DNA of 64,000 nucleotides from Manihot esculenta (GCF_001659605.2 NC_035161.2:8913738-8977737); one strand, 5' to 3'; shown: positions 23,998 to 36,602, counted from the stretch's first letter. Numbers and translations: made by a program. The notes: generated by a model not told the origin, from the sequence alone.

Positions 23998-26273
23998 TGT
24001 AATACCCGGCTAGACTCCGGTATCGGAATTCGTACTGTCCGGTGGAATTTCGGATGTCGGAAGCCTCTAGTAGGGTAGAAACATGTTTTCATAAAATGTT
24101 TTAAGGTACTTCATGGTTTTAAGTATGAAAATTTAATGAGTTTTTGCATGAAAAGTCTTTGGAGGAAAACCCAGGTTCGGCCGCCGAAAGTCAAGTTCGG
24201 CCGCCGAACATGCATGCGTTTTGGAGGCACGTTAGGCCCTCGAAAGCATGAGTGAGGGAAGTCCAGGTTCGGCCGCCGAAACCCAAGTTCGGCCGCCGAA
24301 CATGGCATGCATGCGGAGGCACTTTCAGCCCCCGAACGTGGCCTGGCCAGCCACCTATAAAAGGGTCGCTTAGCCGAAATGGGCGAGCTTTCTCCCATTT
24401 TCGGCCATAGCTAGCTTCCGACCTCCCTCTCCCCAGATCTTGTGTTCTTTCTCCAAATCTCCTCCATTTTTCTTGAGTTTTCACCTCTTATTGCAAGTTT
24501 TGAGCATTTAAGACAAGTTTTGGAGCTTTGGGAACTCAGGAGCTCATTTGCTTGGATCTCCGAGTTTAGGTCGCCTCTCTCTCGATCATCAAGAGGTAAG
24601 AGCCGATCTTAAGCTCATTGTATGCTTTAAGTAAGTTTTAAGTTGTTTTATGGGGTAGAATGGCATGTTTAGGGTTGTATGAGTTTTTGAGCAAATGTTA
24701 TGTTTTTGAACAATGTGAGTTGCTTGTGTGTTGTAGTTGGGGTTTTTGTTGGTTTGATGCCCCTAGGAGCTTGTATGTTTGCTTGTGAATGCTTGGGAAT
24801 GTTGTAGAATAGGTTTATGCATGATTGGTTAGTTTTGGAGGCATAAATGCATAAGGGAGCCAAGTTTCTGCCCTTTGGCAGAAACCAGGTTCGGCAGCCG
24901 AAGGCACTTTCGGCCGCCGAACATGGCTGGGGAGGCAGGCCTTTCGGCTGCCGAAGTTGCCCCTGAAAAGAGACTTTCGTCTCTGTCTGGGACTTTCGGC
25001 CGCCGAAGGTGCCGCCGAACATGCATGAGTTTCACCTCTGTCTGGGAGTTTCGGCCGCCGAAGGTGCCGCCGAACCTGCCTGACTTTCGGCTCTGGAGGG
25101 ACTTTCGGCCGCCGAACCTGCCGCCGAAAGTGCCCTGTCCAGCCATTTCTTGCATGTTTTTATGTAGTTGTTTTATGATGTTTTAGGGGGTTTTTGGGGA
25201 GTATATTAGAGTTATGTTTATGTATGTTTGGTCCCTCATTGGAGTCCACCTGTGTAGGTTCGGACCCGAGGAACCGAGGACCCCAGCAGTGAGCCAGCTG
25301 CTACAGAGTTTGTCAGAGCTAGCCAGAGGTGAGTGGAATAAATCTTAAGTTTTAAAATAAATGAAATATGAATTTTAAGCATGATCCATGCATCATGAAT
25401 GACATGAGATATAGTAGGTTGTTTGCATTAGTATTCACGAATATGTTGCATTGCATTTATGATGTTGATGTGGATTGGTTATTGGATGATCCTTTAGTCC
25501 TCATATGGTATGATGATGTTACGGCATGATATGGTATGGAAGTCCAGGTTGTACCCATTCTACGTCCCTGGCACGATGTAAGAGAAAGTCCAGGTTGTAC
25601 CCATTCTACGTCCCTGGCACATTGGTATGTATGATATGTTATGTTAAGAGAAAGACCGGTTGTACCCATTCTACGTCCCGGCACTTTGGAATGGAGAGGA
25701 CTATAGGTGACAATACCATCCGAGATGTGATTTGTTGTGATGTGTTGCATTTCATGAAAGCATGGAATTTTAATATATGATTTCACTATTCTGCTCACTG
25801 GGCTTTGTAGCTCACCCCTCTCCCCTAACCCCAGATGTGCAGGTACAGGGTAGACCAGGAGGTTAGCCAGAGTTTTGAAGTATGTTTATGTAATAGTTAG
25901 ATTGTGGACATGACAATTGTACTATGATGTAATGTAAGAGATTACAATATGTTATGTAATGAGGTATATTAAGGTTATAGATGTGCTTGACCCTATGAGT
26001 ATTGTAATCCCTTGTTGATGCATGATCTTAGATATTTGATGATACAGATGTTAGCCAACTCAACACATGTATATCGCCCATTGGGGGCATTGATAAGATC
26101 CCACTGAGGGGTCAAGTTTATGATTATGTTTTAGTGCATGCACAGGTTGAGTTGGTGTATGAGGAATGAATGAAAGAAAAGTTTTAATTTTTATGCATGT
26201 TGTTGATCATGTATGGGATTATACAGGTTTAGAGGTTATATGTCAGGCTTGCTACGGGTCCCGGCGGCTTTAA
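23998..26273 (+). mobile_element. E4 gypsy LTR, lacking its 3' tip and any interior
   Basis: It begins TGTAATACCCGG and is similar to the E1 LTR read on its own strand. It carries paired TTCGGCNGCCGAA motifs at 24176/24196 and 24268/24288, a TATA box near 24355, and a three-unit tandem repeat at about 25541-25685. It ends within GGTCCCGGCGGCTTTAAG, about 60 bp short of the expected LTR end, and is joined directly to the E3 LTR. No gag or pol follows. It is a solo-LTR-like relic whose right end was removed by a deletion. Confidence 0.88.
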
Positions 26274-27377
26274 GGGGCAAGGTTAGGCGGCCAATCCATG
26301 CATCCACAGGCAGGTTCGGCGGCCGAAACTACCTTCGGCGGCTGAACCTGAGTTCATCCAGAACTCAGCGTCTTATGCATTCAAGCCTCCCAAACCTTTC
26401 AAACACCCCAAAGAAGCACCCAACTTCCTAAAAACATGCACAAACCCTTAACCATGCACAAAGGAGCTTAAACAAGCTTAAACTCCAACAAAGAACATCA
26501 CAAAGCATACTTAAATGACTTATGACCCATATAAGCCAAAACCACCCAAAACTTCACTTGCTCTTTCCCAATCATGCATACACTCTCCCACATGCATAAA
26601 CTAGCTTAAACCTTCAACATAACATCACATAAACATACATAAGCAGGCATAAGCATACATTGGGCTTAAAACCCACATAAACTTAAATATGCATATCTAC
26701 CCACACTCAACCAACAAAACCTCTTAAAACTCACTTAAAACTTCATGAAACGTAAAGGAAAGCATAGATCCACACTTACCTCTTGAAGATCGAGGGTTTG
26801 TGCGAGCTCTAACTTGGAGATGGGAGGAAACTACTCCTTGGGTCTCCAAGCTCCCGAAACTTAGATCTAAGCTTGAAAACTCTTCAAAACAACCATGGAA
26901 CTCATAAAAACATGAAGGAGATGAAGAAAAACATGAAAATGACCAAAGGAGGACATGAACACACCTGAGCTCGAGAATGGGAGAGAAAACTCGCCCATTT
27001 TCAGTCTGAGGGGCTTTTATAGGTGGCCTGGTCCACGACCTTCGGCAGCCTAACGTGCCCCCTAAACTCATGCATGTTCGGCGGCCGAACCTTGGCTCAT
27101 TCAAACAAAGCTTTCGGAGGCCAAAAGCACTCCCGAAGCCTTCCCATGTTCGGCGGCCGAACTTCACTTTTGGCGGCCGAACCTGGCAAACGCCTCCTTG
27201 GTCTTTTCTTTTCAAAACTCAATTCCTTTTCCATTTAAAACCATAAAATCAGTAAAAACATTTTAGAAAACACATTTTACCCCTCTAGAAGCCTCTGGCA
27301 TCTTCAGAATTCCATATTCCAACGAAAATTCCACCGGAAGGTAGGGATTCCGATGCCGGAATCTAGCCGGGTATTAC
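26274..27377 (-). mobile_element. E3 gypsy 5' LTR, second part
   Basis: It matches 19612-20736 of the left E3 LTR, apart from a loss of about 21 bp near 27090, and ends GGGTATTACA at 27377. The E3 LTR sequence corresponding to 19188-19611 (about 424 bp) is missing between the two parts. The deletion therefore removed both the E4 right end and this piece. The right flank is the pol gene of E5. Confidence 0.9.
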
Positions 27378-28877
27378 ATCATCGACGAAGGGCTACAGCT
27401 AGAGTTGTCTGGTACGAGTGTGTTGATAGCACAGATGAGAGTGACACCCGTGTTTCTGGAGCAGGTAGCTCAGAAATAGCATGAGGACCCTGAGTTAGTG
27501 AAAATTGCCAGGACTGTTCAGTCGGGCAACAGTGCAGAGTTCAGATTTGATAGCAAAGGGATCCTCCGCTATGGGAATCGACTATGTGTACCAGATGACA
27601 TAAGTCTGAAAAGAGACATTATGAGGGAAGCTCATAATGCCAGGTACAGTGTTCACCCTGGAGCCACCAAGATGTATCAGGATTTGAAAAGAGTGTATTG
27701 GTGGCCAGCTATGAAGAAAGAAGTGGCACAGTTTGTGTTCGCCTATGAGGTTTGCCAGAGGGTGAAACTGGAACATCAGAAGCCGGCTGGAATGCTTAAC
27801 CCACTACCGATTCCAGAGTGGAAATGGGAGAACATAGCTATGGATTTTGTGGTGGGATTACCGGCAGTGTCCAACAGACTAGACTCCATATGGGTGGTCG
27901 TGGACAGACTGACTAAATCTGCTCACTTCATCCCTGTTAGGAGTACTTATTCTGTAGACAGGTTAGCACAGGTTTATGTGGAAGAGATAGTAAGGTTGCA
28001 TGGGGTTCCCGTATCTATAGTATCAGATAGAGGACCCCAGTTCACCTCTAGATTTTGGCGGAGTCTGCAGAGTGCTATGGGCACAATGTTGGATTTTAGC
28101 ACTGCTTTCCATCCACAGACTAACGGACAGTCAAAGAGGACCATCCAGACCATAGAGGATATGCTCAGAATGTGTGTGCTAGATTTTGGCGGTTCTTGGA
28201 GGCAACATCTACCCTTAGTGGAGTTTGCCTACAATAACAGCTATCATGCTAGCATAAGGATGGCTCCTTATGAAGCTTTGTATGGGATGAAGTGCAGATC
28301 ACCTGTTTGCTGGGAAGAAGTAGGAGAGAAGGCTCTTACAGGGCCTGAGTTAGTGGAAATCACCAGCAGGGTAGTGCCCACTATCAGAGAGAGAATCAAA
28401 ACTGCTGTGAGCAGACAGAAAAGTTATGCAGATGTCCGCAGGAAGCAGATAGAGTTTCAGGAGGGTGATATGGTATTGCTGAAGGTGTCTCCAATGAAGG
28501 GAGTGGTTCGTTTTGGGAAGAAGGGTAAGCTAGCTCCACGATACATTGGACCTTTTGAGATCTTGCAGAAGATCGAAAATGTGTCGTATAAGCTGGATTT
28601 ACCTGCTTCTATGGAGAGGATCCATCCAGTGTTCCATGTTTCCATGTTGCGGAAGTTCGTGTCAGATCCGAGTAAGGTTCTTAGTGAGCCTGATGTAGAG
28701 ATCCTTGGAGATCTCACCTATATAGAGCAGCCAGTGCGGATCCTAGACACGCAGATTAGAAAATTGAGAAATAAGGAAATTTCGATGGTGAAAGTCCTTT
28801 GGAACCACCACAATATTGAAGAATGCACCTGGGAGACACGGGAGTCTATGCTCCAGCAATATCCGTATCTGTTTTGA
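27378..28877 (+). pseudogene. E5 pol fragment (RNase H-integrase linker, integrase, chromodomain)
   Basis: This is the C-terminal part of a Tekay-type polyprotein. The 5' remainder is separated by the E3 insertion and lies left of the window. A TAG stop at 27477-27479 interrupts the frame; downstream it is open to 28877. The integrase zinc finger has HxxxH and a changed second cysteine pair (A-Y-E-V-C-Q). The two catalytic aspartates (MDFVVG, VSDRG) remain, but the catalytic glutamate position reads K (GQSKR against GQSER in E1 and E2). The terminal chromodomain-like block is present. The fragment is inactive by three independent criteria. Confidence 0.9.
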
Positions 28878-28917
28878 GGTTAGTTTTTCCTCCTTTTTAT
28901 GTGTTTAGCTGTTTGAG

Positions 28918-28954
28918 GAACATTCGGGGACGAATGTTCTTAAGGGGGGAAGAA
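28918..28954 (+). promoter_or_regulatory. E5 hairpin and polypurine tract
   Basis: A perfect 9-bp inverted repeat GAACATTCG...CGAATGTTC (28918-28939) precedes the purine run AAGGGGGGAAGAA ending at 28954, directly before the 3' LTR. It is identical in layout to E1. Confidence 0.85.
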
Positions 28955-31092
28955 TGTAATACCCGGCTAGAGTCTGGCATCAGAATTCTACAGTCCGGTG
29001 GAATCTCGGATGTCGGAACCCTCTAGAAGGGTAATAGATGTATTTTTCTAAATTGTTTTTCTAAGTTTTAATGTTTTAAGTGTAAAGAAAATGAGTTTTT
29101 GAAAGAAAAGAACCAAAGAAGAAAAGCCAGGTTCGGCCGCCGAAAGTGAAGTTCGGCCGCCGAACATGCATGACTTTGGAATCACGTTTGGCCGCCGAAG
29201 GTGGTCTGACCAGCCACCTATAAAAGGCCCTAGGTCAGTGAATGGATAAGATTTTTCTTTCCATTTCCACAGACAGAGGTGAGACCATGATCTTCCTTGG
29301 GTGATCTTCATGTTTTCTTCAAATCTTTCAAAGTTTTGATAAGTTTTCATGTTGTTTGAAGCTTTTGAGCTAAAAACCAAAGTTTTGAAGCTTGGAGACT
29401 TTGAGAGAGAGTTGCTCCATATCTCCACGTTAGGATCACCTACCCTCTCGATCTTCAAGAGGTAAGTGTAGATCCCTACCTTCTTGCATGTTTTATGAAG
29501 GTTTTATGGAGTTTTATGGGTAGAGATGCATGAGTAGGGTAAGTAGGGTTTTTGGTTGATTGTTGGTGAAAGCATGTTTATGTGTTGAGTTGTGATGTTT
29601 GGTGGGGTTTTTAAGTTAATTTTGGACCCCTTTGTGCATGTACTTGAGTATATGTTTATTGTTGAGTTGTTGGTTGCATGTATGAGAAAGTTTGGAGAAG
29701 TTTGCATGAGAGCAGAGCAGGATTCTGCCTTACTGGAGAACCCAGTTTCGGCCGCCGAAGGAAGGTTCGGCCGCCGAACATGCTAAGGAGGTGGTTTCGG
29801 TTGCCTAAGCTCGCCCCCGAAAGTTTGGACTTTCGGCTTTAGAGGGGGTTTCGGCCGCCGAATGTGCCACCGAAGGATGGGGACTTTTGTCTCTGGAAAG
29901 GATTTTCGGCAGCCGAAGGTGCGGCCGAAAATGCCTAAGTTTCGGCTCTGGAGGGACTTTCGGCCGCCGAACCTGCCGCCGAAAGTGCCCTGTCTAGCCT
30001 TCTTTTGCATGTTTTCCTTGATTGTTGTAGGATGTTTTAGGGGGGTTTTTGGGGAGTTTTATAGAGATGTTCTTGAGTTAGTTTGGTCCCTCATTTGAGT
30101 CCACCTATGTAGGAACGGACCAGAGGAACCGAAGAGATCAGCATTGAGCACTGTTTCAGAGTCAGTACAGAGTTAGCCAGAGGTGAGTGAAACTCAACCT
30201 AATCTTTCTAATTGAGAAATCAAATGCTGTTAGTATGTTTCATGCATCATGAATATGCAATAGATTGATTGCATTAGAATTCACGATTATATGCATTGCA
30301 TTATTTCTTGTATTTGCGAACGGACATAGAGCTTGTTTCATTAGCCCTCCCAGTAAAGTCCTGAGGAGCCCCATTGAGGGCCGGGCACAATAAAGTCTTG
30401 AGGAGCCCCGAGAGGGCCGGGCACAGAGTACTTTTGTACTATTGATTGTATAATAAAGTCCTGAGGAGCTCATTCGCGGGCCGGGCACTGAGGGATTTTT
30501 GATTCAGTCCGTTTGGTATGTGATTACTTGTGTTGTGATGCATTTCATGTGAGCATGTTTATTAACATGTTTTTATTGTTCTACTCACTGGGCTAGTATA
30601 GCTCACCCCTCTCCCTTAAACCCAGTCTTGCAGGATCAGAGTACAGGGGGAGTCCAGCAGAGTACAGGAAGAGTAAAGAGTTGTGTAATAGCATAGTGTG
30701 GACATGTAATATTGTAAAGAGATGTTTTAGTATTGTATAGAGTATAGTAGTGTGCTTGACCCATATGTTTTGTAAATCCCTTTTTGTATACATGGTCTGT
30801 TTATGTAAATGTGTTTTTATGAGTATGAAAACCAGGCTTAACATATTAAGAGTTTTAACCCGTCTAGAGCAATGATGAGAGCTCTAGTAAGGGGTTCTGT
30901 AGTACAGAGATAGTGCATGCACAGGTTGAGCCTTGGTACAGAGCAAAGTTTTATGTTTGTATAGAAAATGTATGATCATGTATGGGATTTTACAGGTACA
31001 CAGTGAGTATAGCAGGCTTGCTACGGGTCCCGGCGACCTTATGTCGATCTGGATCTTAGCTCCGATAGCGGTCCGGTTTCCGGGTCGTTACA
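28955..31092 (+). mobile_element. E5 gypsy 3' LTR, complete (2138 bp)
   Basis: It runs from TGTAATACCCGG to GGGTCGTTACA. It has paired TTCGGCNGCCGAA motifs at 29132 and 29152, TATAAAA near 29220, a second motif cluster at about 29747-29970, and a three-unit repeat at about 30355-30490. The target duplication next to it should be CCTCC (31093-31097). It lies in the leader of copia-A, the oldest layer of the nest. Confidence 0.92.
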
Positions 31093-31236
31093 CCTCCCAT
31101 CGAGATTATTGTTCATGAATATTGTTGAGATGCATATGTGAATTTTAGTGTCATTATATTTTTATACAATTTTGATTTAAATTCAATATTATTATTGATA
31201 TGCTGTATTTTTTTAATGCATGATCTTATAACAGAA

Positions 31237-32030
31237 ATGATGTCATTCAATCCCTTAGCCAACATCCTAACCCAAAAAAAGCTTGAGGGTCCTAATTATG
31301 TGGACTAGAAAAGGAATTTGGACATTTTGCTTACTGCTGAAGAATACAAGTTTGTACTTAGTGATGTGTGTCCTAAAAAACCTAGTGAGGGTGCCTCTGA
31401 AGAGGTTACCAAGGCTTACCAGAAATGGGTTAAGGCTGATGAGAAGGCGCGATGTTACATTATGGCATCTATGTCAAATGTTTTGCAACATCAGTATCAG
31501 AACATGGACACAGCTTATGACATCTTAGAGAATCTCAAGGAGATGTTTAGAGACCAAACTAGTATAGCCAAGCAGATTGCACTTAGGGAGATTCTTACTT
31601 CTAAAATAGAGGAAGGAACTTTTGTTAGAACTCATGTCTTGAAGATGATGAGTCTTCTGAATGACATAGAGGTTCTAGGTGCTAAGTTTGATACGACCAC
31701 TCAAATTGAGATGGTCTTGAACACTCTGCCAGCCAGTTTTCAGTAGTTTCGTTTGAACTATAACATGAATAAGATGGAGTTTACATTATCTAACTTGCTG
31801 AATGAGCTGGTAGCTGCTAAGACTATTATTAAGCAAGGAGCTGCACCTGTTGTGCTTAATGTTCAGCGAGGTTCTTCATCTGCCCATAAAAAGGGTAAGA
31901 AGAAGAAAAGCCCAAAACAAATGGTACAACTAATAGTGCAAATGCTACTGTAAAAAAGCCCAAGGGCAAGTGTTTTCATTGTAAGCAACTTGGTCACTGG
32001 AAGCAACAATGTCCAACTTGGATAGCCAAG
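31237..32030 (+). pseudogene. copia-A gag remnant
   Basis: The frame starts M-M-S-F-N-P-L at 31237 and soon hits a TAG (W to stop near 31306). It is then open over the UBN2/Gag-like domain to a second stop at 31744-31746 and continues to a frameshift near 31920. The CCHC knuckle (CFHCKQLGHWKQQC) is found near 31975 in another frame. The domain type is that of TNT1-94-like copia Gag proteins. Confidence 0.85.
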
Positions 32031-35000
32031 AAAAAGCAAGGTGCATCTCTATTCTATTTGCTGATTGTTGAAACTTGTTTAGTGATATTGACTACACTCC
32101 AATGGTGTGTAGACTCAGGAGCCACTAATCATGCCTGCAATTCTTTGCAGGGGTTTCAGGCAACACGCCAGCTAAGTGAAGGAGAAATGAGCATTTTTCT
32201 AGGAAATGGCATTGAAGTTGCAGTTTTAGCTGTAGGAAATGTTTCTTTGAATTTTAAGAATAATAAAATATATTTTTGAAGGATGTTTTATATGTTTTTT
32301 CAATTAGAAGGAATTTAATTTCTGTTTCTAATTTGAGTAAGAATGAATATTCGGTTTGTTTTAATGAATTTTATGATGATTCTGTCGTTATTAAATTTAG
32401 AAAATAAATTATATGTTCTGACTCATTAAATAATGATTTATTTATTCTTAAAGTTTTGCCTAAACTGCAACTTACTAATTTGAAGTAAATAACTTTGATG
32501 TTATTGTACCATTGAAGAGAAAACGTCCTATTGAATTCAATCACACTTATCTTTGGCATTTAAGGCTTGGTCATATTAACTTAGATAGAATTTCTAGATT
32601 GATCAAGGATGGACTTTTGAGTTCGTTGAAAATAGAGGCACTACCAACCTGTGAATCTTGTTTAGAAGGTAAAATGACTAAGAGGCCTTTTCTCTTAAAG
32701 GGTAATAGAGTTAATGACATTCTTGAATTAATTCATTTTGATTTGTGTGGCCTAATGAGTGTCCAAGCTAGGGGTGGTTTTGAGTATTTTGTGACTTTCA
32801 CAAATGACTACTCAAGATATGGGTATATTTACCTATTGCACCGTAATTCTGAATGCTTTGAAAAATTCAAAGAGTTTAAGGCAGAAACGGAGAAGCGACA
32901 CGGAAAATATATCAAGTCACTACGATCTAATCGTGGTGGCGAATACCTCTCTATGGAATTCATTGTTTATTTATCAAAACAAGGAATTACTTCACAATTG
33001 TCTACACCTGGTATGCCACAACAGAATGGTGTAGCAGAAAGAAGAAATAGGACGCTTATGGAAATGTTTAGATCAATGATGAGTTATTTAGATTTGCCAA
33101 TTTCTTTCTAGGGATATGCAATTGAGACAGCTGCATACATTCTGAATTTAATTTCTTCTAAGTCAGTACCTCTAACTCCTACAAAACTGTGGACTAAGCG
33201 TAAACCTAGTCTAAAACATGTTCGGATGTGGGGTTCCCTAGCCTATGTGCTAAAAGAGAAAGCACATAAGTTGGAATCAAAATTAGAATTATATTTCTTT
33301 ATCGGATATCCTAGGGGAACGAAAGGTGGTTTATTTTATAGTCCTAAGGATAAAAAGGTCATTGTTAGCACCAATGTAAATTATCTTGAGGATGACTATA
33401 TTTTAAACCATATTCCCAAAAGTCAATTAGCCTTGTGTGAATTGAGAGGAGAAAACATACCAACTAGAACATTACCAACAGAACATGAACCTGAACCATT
33501 CTTGGTTGAAGCTTTACCTCATCATAGTGGGAGAAATGTTAGTGGATTTAAAGATCAATAGTTGCCCCAATAGTCAGTTTCTAACATTTCATTACAGCCT
33601 GAAAGTAGTGAAAGTCATGTTGGAATTGAAGCAGCAGTTTTTGATCCACATATACAAGATGAAGGTGTGGCTGAACATCCTGTAGTATTTTGTCGTAGTG
33701 GGAGAATAAGATGACCACCGATTCGATATGCACTTTTTGGAGAAGTTTTTGATAGAATTCCTGAAGAAGTGAATATCGAACCAGTGTGTTACGATGATAC
33801 ACTACAAGATAAAGATGCTGATAAGTGGCATATAACTATGAAATTTGAGATGGAGTCTACGTACTCTAATCAAGTTTGGAAACTTGTAGAACCACTTTAA
33901 GGGGTTAAACCCATCGGATGTAAGTGGATCTATAAGAAAAAGAGGGGTGTAGAAGGTAAAGTGCAAACTTATAAAGCAAGACTTATTGCGAGAGGGTACA
34001 CTCAAAAAGAAGGGATCGATTATGAGGAAACTTTTTCATCGGTAGTCATGCTTAAGTCTATTAGAACTCTTCTATCCATTGCGGCTCATTTCGATTATGA
34101 AATTTGGCAGATGGATGTCAAGCCAACTTTTCTAAATGGAAGTCTTGATGAATGCATCTATATGAAGCAACCAAAGGGTTTCATAACTAATGGCCAAGAG
34201 CATTTATTATGCAAGTTGAATAGGTCTATTTATGGACTTAAACATGCATCTAGGTCTTGGAACACTTTTTTTGATCAATCGATCAAAACTTTTGATTTTG
34301 ATCAATGTCATAATGAGTCTTATGTATATAAGAAGTGGAATGGTAAGAAAGTTGTGTTTTTAGTATTATATGTGGATAATATTATGCTTATAGAAAATTG
34401 TGTTGATATGTTAACTTTTGTCAAGGACTGGTTGTCTGAGCGTTTTGATATGAAAGACTTGGGAGAAGCTGCTCATATTCTTGGAATCAAGCTTATGCGA
34501 GATCGCAAGAAAAAGATGATTGGCTTGTCACAGGTACTTTATATTGATACTATTCTTGCTCGTTTTAGCATGCAGGATTCCAAGAATGGTTTTCTTCCTT
34601 TCAGACATGGAATCACTTTATCTAAGGATTAATGTCCTATGACATTTGAAGAGATAAAGAGCATGAAGGCAGTTCCTGATGCTTCTGCAGTAGGAAGCCT
34701 CATGTATGCAATGTTGTGTACTAGACCTGATATCTGTTTTGTTGTTGGCATGGTTAGCAGATTTCAATCTAACCCTAGGCGAGAACATTGGACTACAGTT
34801 AAACATATAATCAAATACTGAAAAAGGACTAGAGATTATATGTTGATTTTCCAGTCAGAAGATCTTATACCCATTGGGTATACAGATTTAGACTTTCAGT
34901 CTGATAAGGACTCTTGAAAATCTACCTCTGGATATGTTTTTGTCTTGGGAGGTGGAGCTATAAGTTGGAAGAGTATTAAGCAAACTTGTGTTGTTGACTC

Positions 35001-35331
35001 TACCATGAAAGCTGAATATGAAGCAGTATGGCTTAGAAACTTGCTTATGGATTTAGGTGTGGTTTCATCAATTTAATCGCCTATTACACTTTACTGTGAT
35101 AATAGTGGGGCGGTTGCAAACTCGAAGGAGGCATGGAGCCATAAAAGGGCAAAACACATTAAGCAAAAGAATCACCTGATACGAGATATAGTTCAGAGGG
35201 GTGATGTGGTGGTGATGAAGATTGCATTGGAAAATAACCTGGCAGATCCTTTTACAAAGAGCTTACAAGCAAAGACTTTTGACAATCATGTAGAAGGAAT
35301 GGGAGTTAAAATAATAGATGCATGGTTATGA
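32031..35331 (+). pseudogene. copia-A pol remnant (protease, integrase, RT, RNase H)
   Basis: Protease W-C-V-D-S-G-A-T-N-H near 32105; integrase zinc finger (HLRLGHI...CESC) near 32560-32660 and core to 33111, stopped by TAG; the GKGER-type linker to 33560; RT from 33960 (LIARGYTQKEG) to 34632; RNase H to the stop at 35331. At least eight stops or frameshifts interrupt it. The RT catalytic box reads Y-V-D-N near 34369 instead of Y-V-D-D, and the motif normally ending K-T/N-A-F-L-N-G reads K-P-T-F-L-N-G. Confidence 0.87.
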
Positions 35332-36059
35332 GTGTAAGTGGAAGATTGATAGAGATATACCATTAACCATAGAAATGTGATAGTATAGTTTTGATGTCAT
35401 TCTGTGAACAATTATTTCTTTGTATTTAATTGAAGATTTACATTAAATAAATAAGTTGTTTAGCATATTTTTATAATAATTGTATTAGTACATTTTGTAT
35501 GTATCTAGTTGAAGCAAGTAGAGAATGGATGTTTTATACTGACTATTAAAACATATTCTTTAGGACATTAGAAATAAGATTTATGTTCTTAATCTTTATT
35601 TAATTAATATGAGCAAATATATATTGTCTTGTGCTTTCATTCATTAAAGAGTGACTTTCAACTATCGGGACAATAATACTCGGTGAATTGGACAAATACA
35701 ATTTGTATTTATGAAATATTAATTAATGATGGAATTCATGTCTCGGTTTGGAAATTGATAATGAACTTTAAGTTTATAAGGTTTCATTGTATAAACCCTG
35801 CAGGTGGATTTTTATCCGACACATGAAATAAGTTAAGCGACAATCATAAAGATATATATTATTATTTAAATAAATTGTCAGTAATTTATTTAATGTAACA
35901 GCATCTGTAATCTTAATATGGGGAACAAAAATTATTATGTCATGAAATATTAAAATTAATAAGGAGTTTAATTATGAATTTTTAGTGGAATAATTTATGA
36001 TTAATTGTAATAAGAATATACTGGTCATGTATAGATTCTTATTATAATTAGTAGCCTAA
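35332..36059 (+). other. probable copia-A 3' LTR and flank
   Basis: AT-rich DNA without a gene directly follows the RNase H stop. A purine-rich stretch (AGTGTAAGTGGAAGA) right after the stop is the likely polypurine tract, and the LTR would start near TGATAGAG (about 35348). I found no second copy to define its end. Confidence 0.5.
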
Positions 36060-36068
36060 TTAATTTTA
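36060..36068. repeat. 9-bp target-site duplication, left copy
   Basis: TTAATTTTA here and at 38015-38023 flank the Mutator-like element exactly. Nine bases is the usual duplication length for Mutator superfamily transposition. Confidence 0.9.
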
Positions 36069-36246
36069 GGGTAAACTGTAATTTAGTCCCTCTAGTTTAG
36101 TGAAATGCAACCTTTTGTCCCTCTGTTTTAAAAAATTTTCAATTTAGTCACTGTAATTTTTAAAAACTATGACATTAGTCCCTCCCGTTAGATTTTCAGT
36201 TAAATCACCGTTAATTTTAGTTAAAAAGACTAAAATACCCATTCTT

Positions 36247-36327
36247 TCTCCTTCCTCTTCCTCCTCCTCTTCTTCTTCTTCTTCTTCTTCTTCTTCTTCT
36301 TCTTCTTCTTCTTCTTCTTCTTCTTCT
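36247..36327. repeat. (TTC)n microsatellite in left TIR
   Basis: A long run of TTC units lies inside the left inverted repeat. The right repeat has only a few units at the corresponding site (about 37805-37825), so the tract expanded on one side. It gives rise to spurious poly-Ser and poly-Glu frames. Confidence 0.9.
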
Positions 36328-36602
36328 CTTTTCCGATCTCTCTCCTTCCTCTTCTTCTTCTGCAACCTAGTACTCTACCAAGAATCTATTCAAATAAACA
36401 AAGACCAAAAAGATGAAGCAAGAACAGAACCCCGAGGTGAAGATGGTGGAGTGGTTGAAAATCTTTAATCTTTCTTGTTTTTGTTGGTTTCTCTCTCTTG
36501 TTCTTGCTTATTTGCAAAGGAAGCTGTGCTGGGTTGAGTTTTAAGATAAGAATCAGTTTAGAGAGAGAGAGAGAGAGGTTTGGGGATTTGAAGCCATTGC
36601 CA

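Larger units (their letters stand above)
31093..36059 (+). mobile_element. copia-A, decayed Ty1/copia element
   Basis: Leader, gag, protease, integrase, RT and RNase H remnants run in order to 35331. An AT-rich stretch of about 700 bp follows and probably contains the 3' LTR, whose borders I could not fix. The 5' LTR and primer site are not in the window; E5 separates them. The MULE at 36069 sits in or just beyond the 3' LTR. Confidence 0.85.

Noticed and set aside
36144..36468. Poly-Glu and poly-Ser frames
   Set aside because: Produced by the TTC microsatellite in the MULE terminal repeat.
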